Assembly: GCA_051294375.1 (NCBI GenBank)
Contig: CM119266.1
Location: 14,187,614-14,251,613 of the forward strand
DNA length: 64,000 nt
Source of the DNA: Paraspadella gotoi
Taxonomy: Eukaryota > Chaetognatha
Direction of reading: 5' to 3'
Positions 1 through 12,573 of this stretch are shown piece by piece (positions within the stretch are counted from its first letter, which is position 1; the number at the start of each line of letters is the position of its first letter). The position numbers were made by a program, and so were the translations under genes. Under the pieces are notes generated by a model, which worked only from the letters and a program-made list of their open reading frames with translations, was not told the DNA's origin and did no database searches.

Positions 1-92
1 CATCGTCGTCGGCACGGAGCGCTCGATCGTCAAGGTTCCGCTGGAACGTTGCCACCGGCACTCCACGCGGCAGATCTGCCTCGACGCTCAGG
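1..92 (+). CDS. Sema5: Semaphorin-5 exon: end of sema domain, start of PSI (partial)
   Basis: The frame beginning at base 2 reads IVVGTERSIVKVPLERC followed by HRHSTRQICLDAQ. This is the last blade of a sema domain (a VGT...VKVPL strand) running into the PSI cysteine module (C..H...C.DAQD). A donor GTAAGG begins at 93, and the exon ends in phase 1 (G|), which would complete Asp in the usual DAQDP. The upstream exons lie outside the window on this strand. The same exon is repeated in inverted orientation at 2676-2974. Semaphorin-5 is a transmembrane axon-guidance protein; the subfamily is assigned from the thrombospondin exons further along. Confidence 0.8.
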
Positions 93-1218
93 GTAAGGGA
101 TTGAGCGGGAAAGGACCTTTATAATTTTATAAAGTGAGTTTGTGTGAAAACGAGGCTTGTTTTTACGGCCGCTTAACCTTGAACCGGTTCTTTTAAAATT
201 TGTTTTTTCCAAAAAAGTTTTTCTTTGCGCTTTTCCTAATTTTCGAATGGCTTCGTTCAAGTTTTCTCCGTTCGTCCCTAGCGGAACAGAAACCGCGGCG
301 TCGTGATGGGGTTGCGTCGAAACTGTGCTTCCGAGGGTCGTCTGGGTTGGCAGGGTTCGCCGAAAGTAGGGAAGGAGGATGCGCTAAGGAAAAAAAACGC
401 GCGGGAAAACAACGGAGGGAGAGAGAGAGAGAGATAAAGAGAGAGAGGCGCGCCGTCCCTCGCCTCTCTCCGACGCCGGAAGTGAGCTCGGGGATTACGG
501 GCGCGAGACGTTCCATTCGTCCGCGCCGGTCGAGGAGAAAAAAAGCGGCGGGCAGCAGAAAGGCTTTTCTTCGGCTTTTCCCGCCTGGCGCCGCCTGGCG
601 CCGCCTGGCACCACCTAACGTTTCCCGACGCCGCTTGTGGGAAACCCGGTATCGGCTAGCGGCATCTCGATGCTGCTCCGGATGGCGGTCGCCCGGGCGC
701 CGTTCGATGTGAGATTTTCTCTTGGTTGAAATTCCGAGTTGACGTCGTCCTTTTATCTTTTCTGCTTCGTCGCGGATGGAAACGCTTTGATGTTGCTCGA
801 GCTGTGATTGTTTATAAAGACCTTTAGCGATTACTATTACTTTTCTGAGTTTTTGTTATTGCATTCTCATATTTTTTTTCGTTGAGCTTGACGTTNNNNN
901 NNNNNNNNNNNNNNNNNNNNNNNNNNNNNNNNNNNNNNNNNNNNNNNNNNNNNNNNNNNNNNNNNNNNNNNNNNNNNNNNNNNNNNNNNNNNNNNNNNNN
1001 NNNNNNNNNNNNNNNNNNNNNNNNNNNNNNNNNNNNNNNNNNNNNNNNNNNNNNNNNNNNNNNNNNNNNNNNNNNNNNNNNNNNNNNNNNNNNNNNNNNN
1101 NNNNNNNNNNTCTCTTCCCGAGGATTTCATGTCGAGAAAATTAATTGCAGCGAGAGAGTGATGGAGAGAGAGAGAGAGAAAAAGATTCTCTGAGGCCTTT
1201 TTTATATTTGCTTTTTTT
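93..1218 (+). repeat. Left arm of a fold-back inverted repeat (intronic)
   Basis: Intron sequence after the 1-92 exon. Read as reverse complement it matches about 1390-2675, including the (GA)n block near 420-450, the GC-rich block at 480-700 and the stretch 1111-1218. It contains an N gap at 896-1110 and ends at a 25-N gap (1219-1243). No coding exon is seen in the arm itself. Confidence 0.8.
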
Positions 1219-1243
1219 NNNNNNNNNNNNNNNNNNNNNNNNN

Positions 1244-1275
1244 GAGAGGAAAGAGAGAGGAGAGGAGAAGAGAGG

Positions 1276-1308
<33 letters not shown>

Positions 1309-1518
1309 AGATGAGAGGGGAGAAATGGCCGCAATTTGATGGAAAGAGAAGAAAAAAAGGGAAGGGAGATTGGATGAGAAACAGGAAAAAAAAGCAAATA
1401 AAAAGCCTCAGCAGAATCTCTTTCTCCTCTCTCTCTCTCATCACTCTCTTGCGCTGCAAATTAATTTTCTCGACATGAAAAATCTCCGGGGAAGAGAAGA
1501 GGGAAGAAGAAAGTAAAG

Positions 1519-1555
<37 letters not shown>

Positions 1556-2675
1556 GAGAGAGATAGAAGAGGAGAGAGAGAGAAGAGAGAGAGATGCCTT
1601 TGGCTTCAGATGATCGATGCAACTCATTTTGAATTTTTCTCTTTGCGCGCGTTTTTTTTGTCGAAAACACTCGCAAGGAGTGTCCCTTTTTTCACTATAT
1701 TTTTTTTATCGTTGTGATTTGCATCTCTCTCTCCTCTCTCTCTTCTCTCTCGTCCTCTTCTCTCTCTTCTCTCTCTTCTCTCTCTCTCTCTCTCATCTCT
1801 CTATCTCTCTCTCTCTCTCTCTCTTCTGCACAGATGGATACCGTAGTAATGATAAAAGCAGATATATTCATAAACGGTCAAGCTCCAACGCAGAAAAAAA
1901 ATTAGAGAATGCAATACAAACAAAAACTCAGAAAAGTAATAGAATCGCTAAAGGTCTTTATAAACAATCACAAGCTCGAGCAACATCAAAGGCGTTTCAT
2001 CCGCGACGAAGCAGAAAAGAAAAGGCCGAGCGATCAACCGGAAATCTTCAACAGAGAAAATCTACATCGACGGCGCCCGGGCGACCGCCATCCGAAGCAG
2101 CTCGAGATGCCGCTAGGCCGTTTACCGGGTTTCCCACAAGCGCGGCGTCGGAAAACGTTTAGGTTTCGGTGCCAGCGAGGCGCCAGGCGGCGCCACGCGG
2201 GAAAAGCCGAAGAAAAGCCTTTCTGCTGCCCCGCCGCTTTTTTTCTCCTCGCCGGCGCGACGAATTGGAACGTCTCGCGCCCCGTAATCCCCGAGCTTCA
2301 CTTCGGCTTTTCGGAGAGGCGAGGACGGCAGCGCTCTCTCTCTTTATCTCTCTCTCTCTTCGCCTCCGTTGTTTTCCCGCGCGTTTTTTTTCCTTTAGCG
2401 ATCCTCCTTTCCTACTTTCGGAACGCCTGCCCCAGACCCAGACGACCTTGCGAAGCACAGTTTCGACGCAACCCCATTCACGACGCCGCGGTTATTCTGT
2501 TCGCTAGGGGACGACGGAGAAAACTTTGAACGAAAGCCATTCGAAAATTAGGAAAAGCGCAAGGAAAAAACATTTTGGATAAAACAAACAACAAAAACAA
2601 AAACAACCACAAACTCACGATCCACTTTTTTTCAAAACAACTCTTATAAAATTATAACAGGTCCTTTCCACTTAC
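1244..2675. repeat. Right arm of the fold-back inverted repeat (intronic)
   Basis: Starts with (GA)n at the gap edge. From about 1390 it is the reverse complement of the left arm: 'attaattttctcgacatg' near 1459 against 'catgtcgagaaaattaat' near 1128. Two (CT)n tracts lie at 1725-1825 and 2336-2365. The arms differ by small indels and a few substitutions. No gene is seen besides the exon at its far end. Confidence 0.8.
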
Positions 2676-2974
2676 CCTGAGCGTCGAATGCAGATCTGCC
2701 TGCGTGGAGTGCCGGTGGCAACGCTTCCAGCGGAACCTCTGACGATCGAGCGCTCCGTGCCGACGGACGATTGGCGCCCTCCTCGCGTGACTTATCGATT
2801 CATTCGGCAGGCGGTCCGGTTTTGCCGCCGGAAACAGGGGCCACCGTTCCTTCGACCACACAAGTGGCGGCCGTCCCGAGTGCGCGCGTCGAGCGAAACG
2901 AGCTTTGGAAGGCGCCTTCCAGCGTGGCCACGAAAGACAACGGAGAAGGAGTGTTGTCATTTGGGCGGAGGTGG
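2676..2974 (-). CDS. Sema5: Semaphorin-5 exon, late sema domain (inverted copy, frameshifted)
   Basis: On the minus strand an acceptor (pyrimidine run, GCAG) precedes 2974, and donor GTAAGT follows 2676. Semaphorin-like pieces appear in all three frames: FVATLEGAFQ, then KLVSLDARTRDGRHLC, then CVVEGTVAPVSGG, then a shifted version of the VGTERSIVKVPLERC segment that is intact at 1-92. This corresponds to the LATD...VPL...LFVG strands that end sema domains of the class 5 family. At least two or three single-base indels break the frame. Because the plus copy at 1-92 reads cleanly, sequencing error is the likeliest cause. Confidence 0.65.
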
Positions 2975-3084
2975 CTGCGGTAAAGAGGGTTGGGATTATT
3001 AGATAAAATTTGTTTAATAATATTACTTGTTCTGAGTTAGAGTTGAGTTTTGAGTATTGAGACAGAAGAGAATTGATGTCTAAC

Positions 3085-3256
3085 CTTGTCGGCGACGACA
3101 TGCGTCCATGTCGATCCGCCGTCCACCGTAACTGCATCGGCGCCGGATGCAGCGGCGCTACCGGGAGCTGCTTCAGTGTGGTATCGTGAGCGCGGACCAA
3201 GTTGCCGAACTTCCTGGTCTCTTGTCTTTGTTGGCTGACCAGCCACCAGAGGAGCA
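3085..3256 (-). CDS. Sema5: Semaphorin-5 exon, mid/late sema domain
   Basis: Minus-strand exon between acceptor CCAG (before 3256) and donor GTTAGA (after 3085). It begins in phase 0 with CSSGG, which would follow the ...RWNSQ end of the 8340-8530 exon. It carries QETRKF..LVRAHDT, a match to the QDAQKF.L..H segment of class 5 semaphorins, and ends AVTVDGGSTWTHVVADKV, the usual (R)F.HV.VD.V strand. The two recognisable pieces lie in different frames, so one indel is present. Confidence 0.6.
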
Positions 3257-3361
3257 CTGGAGTTCGCAGGAAAACACAAAGGAATCAGCTTTTCGCGTTG
3301 GTGTTGCGAATGTGGGGAGATTGGAGAAAAGAGGAGAGAGAGAGAGAGGAAGAGAGAGAGA

Positions 3362-3396
<35 letters not shown>

Positions 3397-3711
3397 AGAT
3401 GAGAGAGAGGAGAGAAGAGACGGAGACTGAGCAATATTATATTAGCACAATGGGAGGGAGAGGATAGAAAAATTATGGATTGAACGAAGGAAAATAACAT
3501 TAGAAGTCGGAGTAAATTCAATGAGATCGAAAAAAAAAAAAAGAAAGAAGAAACTGAAATGTAGCGAGAAAAAAAAAGAAAAGGGAAAATGGGCAAAAAT
3601 GGATAATAAAAAATGGGTCACCCCCAGAACATCATGGTGTGGTTTATTTGAAAAGGATCGGAAGGGAAACGTAGGGAAGGCAAGGAATATCGGGAACCCC
3701 GGTGAGGGCCG

Positions 3712-3746
<35 letters not shown>

Positions 3747-4043
3747 TCTCTCTACTCTCCTCTCTCCTCTCTCTACTCGTCTGTCTTCTCTCTCTCCTCT
3801 CTCTTAGATCTCAAAAAAATTATCCATTTTCTCTCTCCTGCATCGCGACGAGAAAGAACAAGATTTCTCGCCGACGATAAAAATAGAATCCATTTCCACA
3901 AGAATGGAAATCCGATATACACTAAAACCTTGCGAGCGGAGAGACAGAAAGAGCGAAAAATAGAACGAAAAAAGAAAGAAAGACGAGAGAGAGAAAGAAG
4001 AGAGAGAGAGAGGAGAGAGAAGAGAGAGAGAGAGAGGAGAGAT

Positions 4044-4079
<36 letters not shown>

Positions 4080-4848
4080 AGAGGGACTACGAAGGGAAGG
4101 AGCAGAGAGAAGGAAAGGGAAACCCAAACTCATTAAACCAAAAGCGAAACGCGGAAAGAAAACGACTCCAATCCTATTTACATACAGAAATCTTTGTTAG
4201 CATAAATTGTAACAGTCTTACCGACCGAGAACCGATACCGCGTTATCTGACAATCTCGGCTGCTTCCTCTCTCTTTCCTTCGTCATTTCATCTTTCTGTC
4301 TCTCTTTCTATCTTCTCTTTCCTTTTTTTTCTTTTTCCCCCCCATTTTTTTTTTTTTCACCCGATCAACCTCCCAAGGTTGAGATGATTGATTAAAGAAT
4401 TAACGACGACCAACGATCCTAATGTTGTTTTTCTTTTCTCATACTTTTCCTCTCTTTTTTTCTATCTGTTTAAATTCATTCTTCTACGAGGTCAAGATCC
4501 CGCCCCCAAGAGGGGGGGGGCAGTGGGGGGGAACTGATGGGTGGTTTTGAATGGTTGGAAGGAGTGAAGAACCAAAGGGGCCGGAGGCTTGGTCCGCGAT
4601 TAGATGCTGGTTATAGCTTATAGATGAACGGAGGCTTGGGGATAGTGGTCGCCGAGGCGAATAAATAACCTTATGTAGTTGAAGCACGGGATCGGTCGTT
4701 ATCGACATCGCTAACGCGTCATTCTCTTCACACGCTTCATCCAATCCGATTATAAATTTCATCGATCGGATCATTTCAGAACCGTACCTCGAAAATCTCG
4801 AAATAATATCGAGGTGTGCCGATGATGAAAAAACCGGGATCGCCGAGG

Positions 4849-4938
<90 letters not shown>

Positions 4939-6457
4939 AAAAAAACCAGGAACTAAACTATTGGAGTTTGCGCGTTAGTCATCGTCGTTCCTCGCTTCCA
5001 TTCATCCAATCATCCATTAATCTTTCGGTTCGATGAATCGGAAACAAACTTTTGTTGAGTTTGGTTTTTTTTTTTTTTGCTTTAATTCGCAGAAAAAAAC
5101 ATTTATCCGTGATTCACTGCAACTAAGTCATTCGTTCGATTAATACGATGACGAATTTCTTAAGAAAAAAAAAAACCAAATCGACTGTGATTGGTTAACT
5201 GTTTCCTAAATCTATTTTTTAAAACTAATAAAATCGAAACCGAATGCCAATAAAAAAAAATGAAATAAAAAAATTTATGACGCCTCGGACGTAATTATTT
5301 TGCATTCATTCATTCGTTCTTATAAAGTTCAACGTATAGAGCTATCAAGGAAGTTTCGACGCATATGCAGACAAGTGTACTTTTGAAATTTGAAAAAAAA
5401 AAATATTGGTGTGATATCTATTGAGAAAACTTTAGGGTAATATAACCTTGTGTTAACCTCTATTTCCAGAAGCAACATATAAGAGCCTCCCATTTAATAT
5501 ATATTTTTTCGATGTAGATTATCTAAAACCAAAATTAATATAAAAAATATTAATAATAAAATAAAAATATAGAATTTGTTATAAAATGTTTTTTTTTAAA
5601 ATTTAAAACTTAAGAATAGTAAAACAATTAATTTTGCAATTTTCCTAAAGCAGAGGCTAAGGGCCTTTCATTTAACTTTCACAAAAACCAATCTCGCATA
5701 GACTCCAGCCAGAGCTCGCGGCCCCGAAGAGGCCCCCAATTTTCCTCCGTGTTTGTGAACTTTTCATCCCCGTCACGCCGTTGATTTAATTAGAAGAAAA
5801 ACATTTTTCCCATTTTTCACAGGTTTACGAATTTCTTTCTAATTAAGAAGTCGGTGAATTGATTGTGTTTTCTCTTTCAGGGGAAGTTAAAATAATTCAT
5901 AAATATAAAAAGTACATTTTTAAGTAATTCAGCTGTAAAACTTAGAGCCAACTTAAGAGCAGACGGTACTAAATGTTTTTTAAAAAGAAGCTTCGCGGGC
6001 GAAATAAAATCTGTTTTAAATGCTGACCTCTATTTCTGAGTCTTTCGGGCCGCGTATACCTTCCAAACTTCTCCCTCCTTCTTTAATAAATCAATGCGCG
6101 TCTCTTCTTCTCCTCTCTCCTCTCCTCTCTCTCTCTCTCCTCTCTGTCCCTTTTTCAAAAGCCTCCTTTCCTTTTTTCAACTTTTTTGTCTCGCTCCTTC
6201 CAGCTCTATCAAAAAAAAAAAAAAAAAAAGGGGAAAGAGAGAACCCAATTTTATGCGAAGGGGTAATGTTCGGAAGATATTCGCGACTTGGGAAAGAGAG
6301 AGAAGGAAATTCTCTAAAAAAAGGAAAAAGAGAGGAAAAAATGTTAAAAAAAAACTTAGGTCGATGCGTAGTCTTTTATTGAAAAATAATTATCTCGCGG
6401 GAACGGCGGGAGAGGAATGGGGTGAAAATTAACCGGGAAACGGGAGGGAAGAAAGAG

Positions 6458-6489
<32 letters not shown>

Positions 6490-6816
6490 GAGAGAGAAGA
6501 GAGAGGAGAGAGAGAGAGAGAGAGAAGAGAGAGCGAAGCGCGCTAAAATAATCGAGGGGAATTAATTTTTTTAAAAAGAATTTGGGGTGAAGGGTGAAAA
6601 CTCGGCGAGTGTCGAGGTGTTTTGTTTCTCTTAATGAGGAGTAACCTTTGCCAAAAAAAAAAGATCATCTCTGTTACTTAATAAATTAAGCCGTACCCTT
6701 CTCGGGGGGAAAAAAAGGTCAACAAAACGATCATAAGCTAAAAATAGACAAAAATTACTTTTTCAAAAGAAAACCCCGTGTGTGTCACAGAATCCATTCG
6801 TTAACCAGTTAAATCC

Positions 6817-6906
<90 letters not shown>

Positions 6907-8033
6907 TTCCTAAGAGGCAGACAGAGACGAACGGCTCTCAATCAATTTTTTTTCTAATTGCCCTATTTTGTAGGGCGCTTACGTCTCACTATTGTACCAC
7001 ACTCCGAACGAGCGTTGAAAGGTTCAATAAAAAGTCGAATCGCGGGAGCGAGTAATTTTCAGAAAGGAATAATAGAAAGGAAAGGTGTTAAAAATGGCCG
7101 AAGAGAATAGAAAGGAAACTTTCTAGCATATTTCTCTCAGCACTGTCTCGCTTACTCTTCTTCTTTCGATGTTATTCGTGGTTGGAGATAAGGGCGAAAA
7201 TGGGAAAAAAATTCAAATAGGTAAAACTGAAAGAAAAAAAAAAAACCAAAAAGGGAAAGCATAATGGTTATAATTTTCACTCGTAAATATTCCTTCATAT
7301 GGCACTAATTTATATCCTTTCGCTTTTTAAATAAGGATCTTTTTTATTTACGACTAAACCACGCGACCACTCAGCGCAGCAGCGGAAGGTATACGATGCC
7401 GAAAACTTTATCTTCGAACTATTACTCACGATTCTTTTATAAAAGAACCAGAGAAACTCGTTATCCAAACTCGACATGTAATTTTTTTTTTCCAGTTATG
7501 TATTGTTATGTTGTTTCGTCGGGATTTACATTAATCCTTTATTTTCCTCGTTTTCCGACACGCGACAGATTACGCGCTTTTTTTCCCTTATTCAATTAGG
7601 CCTTTACGACCGCGGCGGCGCGGCTGTACTCGCTCGTAAAAGGGCGTCCCTTCGCCGTCGCAAGGACAGGGCGAAGAAGAGAAGAAGAGGAGAAGAAGAG
7701 GAGAAGAAAGAAAAAAGGAGAAATAGGAAGAAGAGAAGAGAAAAAGAAAAAAAATATAGTTGGGCAAAGATAAGGATAATTTTAAAGAAAAGACTCCATG
7801 TTCGACCCTTTCTCTCCGCCTCAACACTTACCCTGTTTCCTCTTTTCTCCGCCTTTCTCCTCGATCGCGCACACCCCTCGAGGCGGTGACACCCCCCTCC
7901 AGGGGCGCCACCTTTTGCTGACTCAATCTCGTGGCGCCGCCGCGTCGTCGCCCAGGTTTGGAGAAAAAACTGCGTCGAAAGTCGCGTAATTATCATAAGC
8001 GCGCGGGGGGTCATCGATATCGCCCTAATGCTT

Positions 8034-8094
<61 letters not shown>

Positions 8095-8339
8095 TGTTCT
8101 GTCTCTCTTTTAAAATTGGCCTTGGGAAGTATTTTTGAGCAGAGCGAGGAGAATACGTGAAAAGAAAAGTAAGGAGATAACAAAAAAGGAGAGAAAAGAA
8201 GAAAAAAGAAAAGAAACAGAACACAAGAAAATAAAAAGATAAGATAATAGAGAAGATATAAAAAAAAAAAAGAAAAAGACCAAAAGGGAAAAAAAGTAAC
8301 AGCGATCCGGTGAACAGAAGATCATCCCCACTTCTTTAC
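3257..8339. other. Large intron with GA/TC microsatellites, no gene seen
   Basis: Read as minus strand, this lies between two sema-domain exons. It holds (GA)n or (TC)n tracts at about 3320-3410, 3712-3810, 3980-4082, 4851-4940, 6108-6145, 6457-6532, 6821-6907 and 8035-8095, plus A/T-rich DNA at 5040-5650. The open frame at 4484-4774 minus has no recognisable family features and I do not call it a gene. Confidence 0.6.
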
Positions 8340-8530
8340 CTGCGAATTCCAGCGTTGGGGTTTTGAAACCGCTTGCCACGTTGACTTGAGATTCTCTTGG
8401 TAAGTGAAAGATCCTTTGAGGCATGTCGACATTGGTGAGGGAATAGGCGAGACGGCGCTGCCGGCGACGTCGTTGGGGCCCGTGGTGAACACTCCGTAAA
8501 AAGGTCTCCGGTCGCCATCAAGTGAACGTC
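8340..8530 (-). CDS. Sema5: Semaphorin-5 exon, central sema domain (two compensating frameshifts)
   Basis: Minus-strand exon with acceptor TTTTTTCAG before 8530 and donor GTAAAG after 8340. It reads RPFYGVFTTGPNDVAGSAV, then in another frame AYSLTNVD, then back in the first frame LKGSFTYQENLKSTWQ and SKPQRWNSQ. This is the hallmark semaphorin run (LYGVFTT..N..AGSAVC.F.L..I...F.G.FK.QE). The cysteine expected after SAV is lost at the first frameshift. The pair of shifts cancels, which fits base-calling indels rather than gene decay. Confidence 0.8.
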
Positions 8531-9079
8531 CTGAAAAAAGTTCCCATTGGGTGGAAAGATTATGTAAACGGACAATTGAATTGACAAGGGGGTACATCGG
8601 GTAACATCGTTTCTTAACGGATTAACTTCGACTCTCACAACACCCCTAAAATAATGTAAGTTTCAACAACTTGATTAAATGCGCCCGCCGACGTTATCTA
8701 TAAATAAATAAGAAACATCCTCGATTTCGATCGAAATTATAAACGGAGCGATTGTGAAGAGGCAGACCCTCTCGACTCTTGCCCTGGGGACTTTTAATCG
8801 ATTCGAGTTTTAAGTTTTTAATTCATAAAAAAAAAGAAAGAAACTTTTTTCTGAGTCGTGGTAAAGCAGAAGAAAGGAGATTAGTTAGAAAAAAAGAAAT
8901 AAAGAGAAACCTTATTATCGCGGATCTGCGTAATGGTTTCGAGGAGACAGAGATAGAGATAGAGACGTGGCACAAACTCCGGTGAATCATCCAGTTCAAA
9001 TCTCAAAAGCTTTTCAAGGATAAGCTAACCACTTTTGTTAAGCGGATAGTATTCCGGGCACTTTTTTTTTCTCTGTTTC

Positions 9080-9170
<91 letters not shown>

Positions 9171-9505
9171 CTCTCTTTCTCTCTTTCTCTCTCCTCGGTT
9201 TAGCCAGATAAGAGAAGGAATCGCTTCGTATGCAAATTTATTTGGTGGGAACTCTCTCGCCAGTTATTGTAATTTCGATTAATCTCGTACGGTTTCGTAT
9301 TGCGTCGTTGCAATTACGCTCTCTGGAGCAGACGTTCAATCGATTAGCTCCAACGCGACTTGCGAGGATCCGCAGCGGCAAAAGCCAATTAGCATATTTA
9401 TAATTTAACAACGCAAACAAAAAACATTCCAAACGATCAGCGTGAACCGTAAAACGAAAAAGTCATTCGGCGTCACAAATCACGAAATCCCAACGTCCGT
9501 CTCAC
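8531..9505. other. Intron with long (TC)n tract
   Basis: Intron between two minus-strand sema exons. It contains a (TC)n tract of about 110 bases at 9085-9195. No other structure is recognised. Confidence 0.6.
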
Positions 9506-9644
9506 TGCAAATGTTTTGTAGTAGAAAGGCACTTGCTTCGATGGAGCAGTTGAGGCGCGCCTTGAGAAAGTCGTCCACGTGTCGCGAGAAGGAATCTCCG
9601 CCGACGTCGTTCTTGCACATCCGGGCCACGCGGAGTAAAACAGC
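9506..9644 (-). CDS. Sema5: Semaphorin-5 exon, N-terminal half of sema domain
   Basis: Minus-strand exon with acceptor TCTCAG before 9644 and donor GTGAGA after 9506. It reads RVARMCKNDVGGDSFSRH then VDDFLKARLNCSIEAS, followed after one indel by VPFYYKTF. This is the conserved semaphorin block ARVCK.D.GG......W.TFLKARL.CS.......Y. The strand agrees with the exons at 8340, 3085 and 2676, so four sema exons are in order on the minus strand, opposite to the thrombospondin exons that should follow them. Confidence 0.85.
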
Positions 9645-10792
9645 CTGAGATTGAAAGAAGAAGGTGATTGTTAATTGAGAGGGAATGAGGGAAGACGGGA
9701 GAGAGGTGGGAGGATTGGAGGAATGGCCCTAGAGGGACTACAAATACAAAGAAGCCCTGCATATTCCCACAACTGTCAAAGAAATAGCTCGCGTCAAAAT
9801 ATTGCCTCGCTGTCAAAGAAAGTGGCAATTTTGAACGCCGAATGATTCCGTTGGGTCTCCACCTACCGAGGTTTATCCAAAACAAAAAACAAAAACCAAC
9901 GATCGGTGAAACGCGCTTTTTTCGCGCTCCGTTTCACGAAACGCAAACCTTTTTCCGACACGACGCGAACGGCATGGAACGAACGAAGTGGGTAAGTTTA
10001 GGGAGGAACAGGTAAGGGAGGGGAGAGGGGGGGTTGAGGAGGAGCGGACGAATCGCGGAATCGTCGATCGGCGGCGGAACTCGTTTTTTTATGTGGCTCA
10101 CGACTCAATGGATTTAACTGAATTATTAGCTCGTTACTTCCGCCTTCGCCGGATTACTCGATGTCGGGTAATGGATTTCTCCCACACTATCACCTCCTCT
10201 CATTCCTCTGTTCTAAACGAGTTGATAATAGCTTAAAGAATAACTCAGAAATTAAAAGCGCATTAAAAATGAGGCGAATCGGAAAGAAAAAAAATACTAT
10301 CCTCATAAATGCCCATTGAGCGCCGCGATAAACACACGAAAGCGCATTTGGTGGACTCGGCGGCGGGGCGCCCCCGTTGAATAACGTCAACACACGGCGC
10401 GGCTTTGCGTCTCCCTTGGCAACGACGACGAAAAGAGAGAAAAATAACAACCCACATAAAACCTTATGACTCGCTCTCTCTCTCGCCCATAGCGATGTGA
10501 GGCTGCATAATTATTCCAATCTTTTTTTCTCCTTCCACCGCTTCATTAAGAAACTCTCTCTACTCTGGGCCCCCAACTCGCGTAGCTTAGAATAATATAT
10601 TAAAAAAAATTGTATCTAATTTTAAATAATTTTAAATTAAAACCATCGAGCTCGTCACTTTTTATTAGTATCGCGTTCGAGGGAAAAAACTTTTTTTTTT
10701 TTCAGTAAATTTCAAAAAAATATTTTTCTCGTCTGTTTCGAATTAATCAAAGTCAATTAGCTAAAAATCTAAAACTTTGTAACGTTTTTTTT
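9645..10792. other. Non-coding, no gene seen
   Basis: Beyond the minus-strand sema exons up to the N gap that starts at 10793. Mixed-composition DNA with an A/T-rich end. I see no further sema exon (for example the ...YFFF.E.A.E segment expected just upstream on the minus strand). Confidence 0.5.
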
Positions 10793-10974
10793 NNNNNNNN
10801 NNNNNNNNNNNNNNNNNNNNNNNNNNNNNNNNNNNNNNNNNNNNNNNNNNNNNNNNNNNNNNNNNNNNNNNNNNNNNNNNNNNNNNNNNNNNNNNNNNNN
10901 NNNNNNNNNNNNNNNNNNNNNNNNNNNNNNNNNNNNNNNNNNNNNNNNNNNNNNNNNNNNNNNNNNNNNNNNNN

Positions 10975-11119
10975 CCCCCTCGACGGACGCTACGGCAACT
11001 GGTCCTCGTGGTACACTTGCCCCAATCAAGACGGGGACACGTGCCTCTGCCGCGTCAGGGCCTGCGACAGCCCCGCGCCCGCCAACGGGGGTAGAACGTG
11101 CCAGGGGCACTCGGTCCAG
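10975..11119 (+). CDS. Sema5: Semaphorin-5 exon: first thrombospondin type 1 repeat (5' end in gap)
   Basis: Starts at the edge of an N gap. It reads DGRYGNWSSWYTCPNQDG, then DTCLCRVRACDSPAPANGG, then RTCQGHSVQV; the donor GTAGCT follows 11119. CLCR.R.CDSPAP..GG..C.G is specific to the first thrombospondin repeat of class 5 semaphorins. Such repeats lie outside the cell and bind proteoglycans in vertebrate SEMA5A. The preceding PSI exon is probably inside the gap. Confidence 0.85.
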
Positions 11120-11397
11120 GTAGCTATGGGGCCGGGAAGGTCTAAACGGAGTGGGGTCTGTTACGACGGGACTTCGAAAATGCGATATTTCTAGAAACAA
11201 GAGCTGAAATCGCAATGGACGTCTACGCTACAGCGGAGCAAAAAACTCGTTTCCGTCGAAATAACAATTAATGATTCATTTAAATTTTTCTCTTTTAATT
11301 AAAGAAAAAAAAACGGAAAAGGGATTTAACCGCAAAGTCTTTACCTCCCGTCGTTTCTGTCATTTCACATTCCGCCGTTCCTTTCCCTACTCCGCGA

Positions 11398-11445
<48 letters not shown>

Positions 11446-12573
11446 GTTCGTCGTATGACTGTCACATCGAGATCCCCCGGCAAGCGATTCCAGATTATCT
11501 ACGGCCCTTCGCCCATCCCCCCCTTCCGCTCGCCCTGCCATCCCATCGTCCACTCCACCGGGCAATTTGCATATAACGTCCTGAAGGATATTGGGGAATA
11601 AAAATCCCGACGTTTTTATCTGATGTGACCGTCTTTCGAGAGTCGTCTCAGCTTCGGCCTCGACCGTTGTTCTTCTTTTTTATTCTTCTTCTCACCGCGT
11701 GAAGTCGCTTTTTTTTATCTCTTGCATTTTTTTNNNNNNNNNNNNNNNNNNNNNNNNNNNNNNNNNNNNNNNNNNNNNNNNNNNNNNNNNNNNNNNNNNN
11801 NNNNNNNNNNNNNNNNNNNNNNNNNNNNNNNNNNNNNNNNNNNNNNNNNNNNNNNNNNNNNNNNNNNNNNNNNNNNNNNNNNNNNNNNNNNNNNNNNNNN
11901 NNNNNNNNNNNNNNNNNNNNNNTCGACCTTTCTTTATTATGTCTTCTTCCTTTTTCTCACCCTTCCCTTCCTCAAATCGCGAGGTGAGAGCGAGATCTTT
12001 CGAACTCAAATCAAAAGACTTATTTCTCACTTCTCTGGACCTATCTTTTCTTCTCTTTTACCATACTTCCTATCGTTCACCGTTCTCGAGAAATCTTTTC
12101 CAATATCGACTAATCTCTACTTCTGATTAAATCTCTTTTTATTACCCAAACTTTACCCTTTACCCTAATCTCTTTTCTTTTTTATCCTAATCTCTTCTCT
12201 TCTCTTTTCCTATCTATTCTCTCCTTCCNNNNNNNNNNCTCTCTCACCTCTCCCCTCTCTCGCCAGAGGAGAAGAAAAAGCGTTTTTGACAAACGACCCT
12301 TTAACCTCTTCGAACCGACGGGAGGCCATCGCCTCCCCTCCCACCTNNNNNNNNNNNNNNNNNNNNNNNNNNNNNNNNNNNNNNNNNNNNNNNNNNNNNN
12401 NNNNNNNNNNNNNNNNNNNNNNNNNNNNNNNNNNNNNNNNNNNNNNNNNNNNNNNNNNNNNNNNNNNNNNNNNNNNNNNNNNNNNNNNNNNNNNNNNNNN
12501 NNNNNNNNNNNNNNNNNNNNNNNNNNNNNNNNNNNNNNNNNNNNNNNNNNNNNNNNNNNNNNNNNNNNNNNNN
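11120..12573. other. Intron with three N gaps and a (CT)n tract
   Basis: Contains a (CT)n tract at 11401-11441, pyrimidine-rich DNA at 11930-12245, and gaps at 11734-11922, 12229-12238 and 12347-12573. No exon is seen, but one or more could be hidden in the gaps. Confidence 0.6.

Noticed and set aside
4484-4774. 96-codon minus-strand frame in the large intron
   Set aside because: No sema-like or other known motif, no good splice sites around it, and the C-terminal part comes from a G-run.
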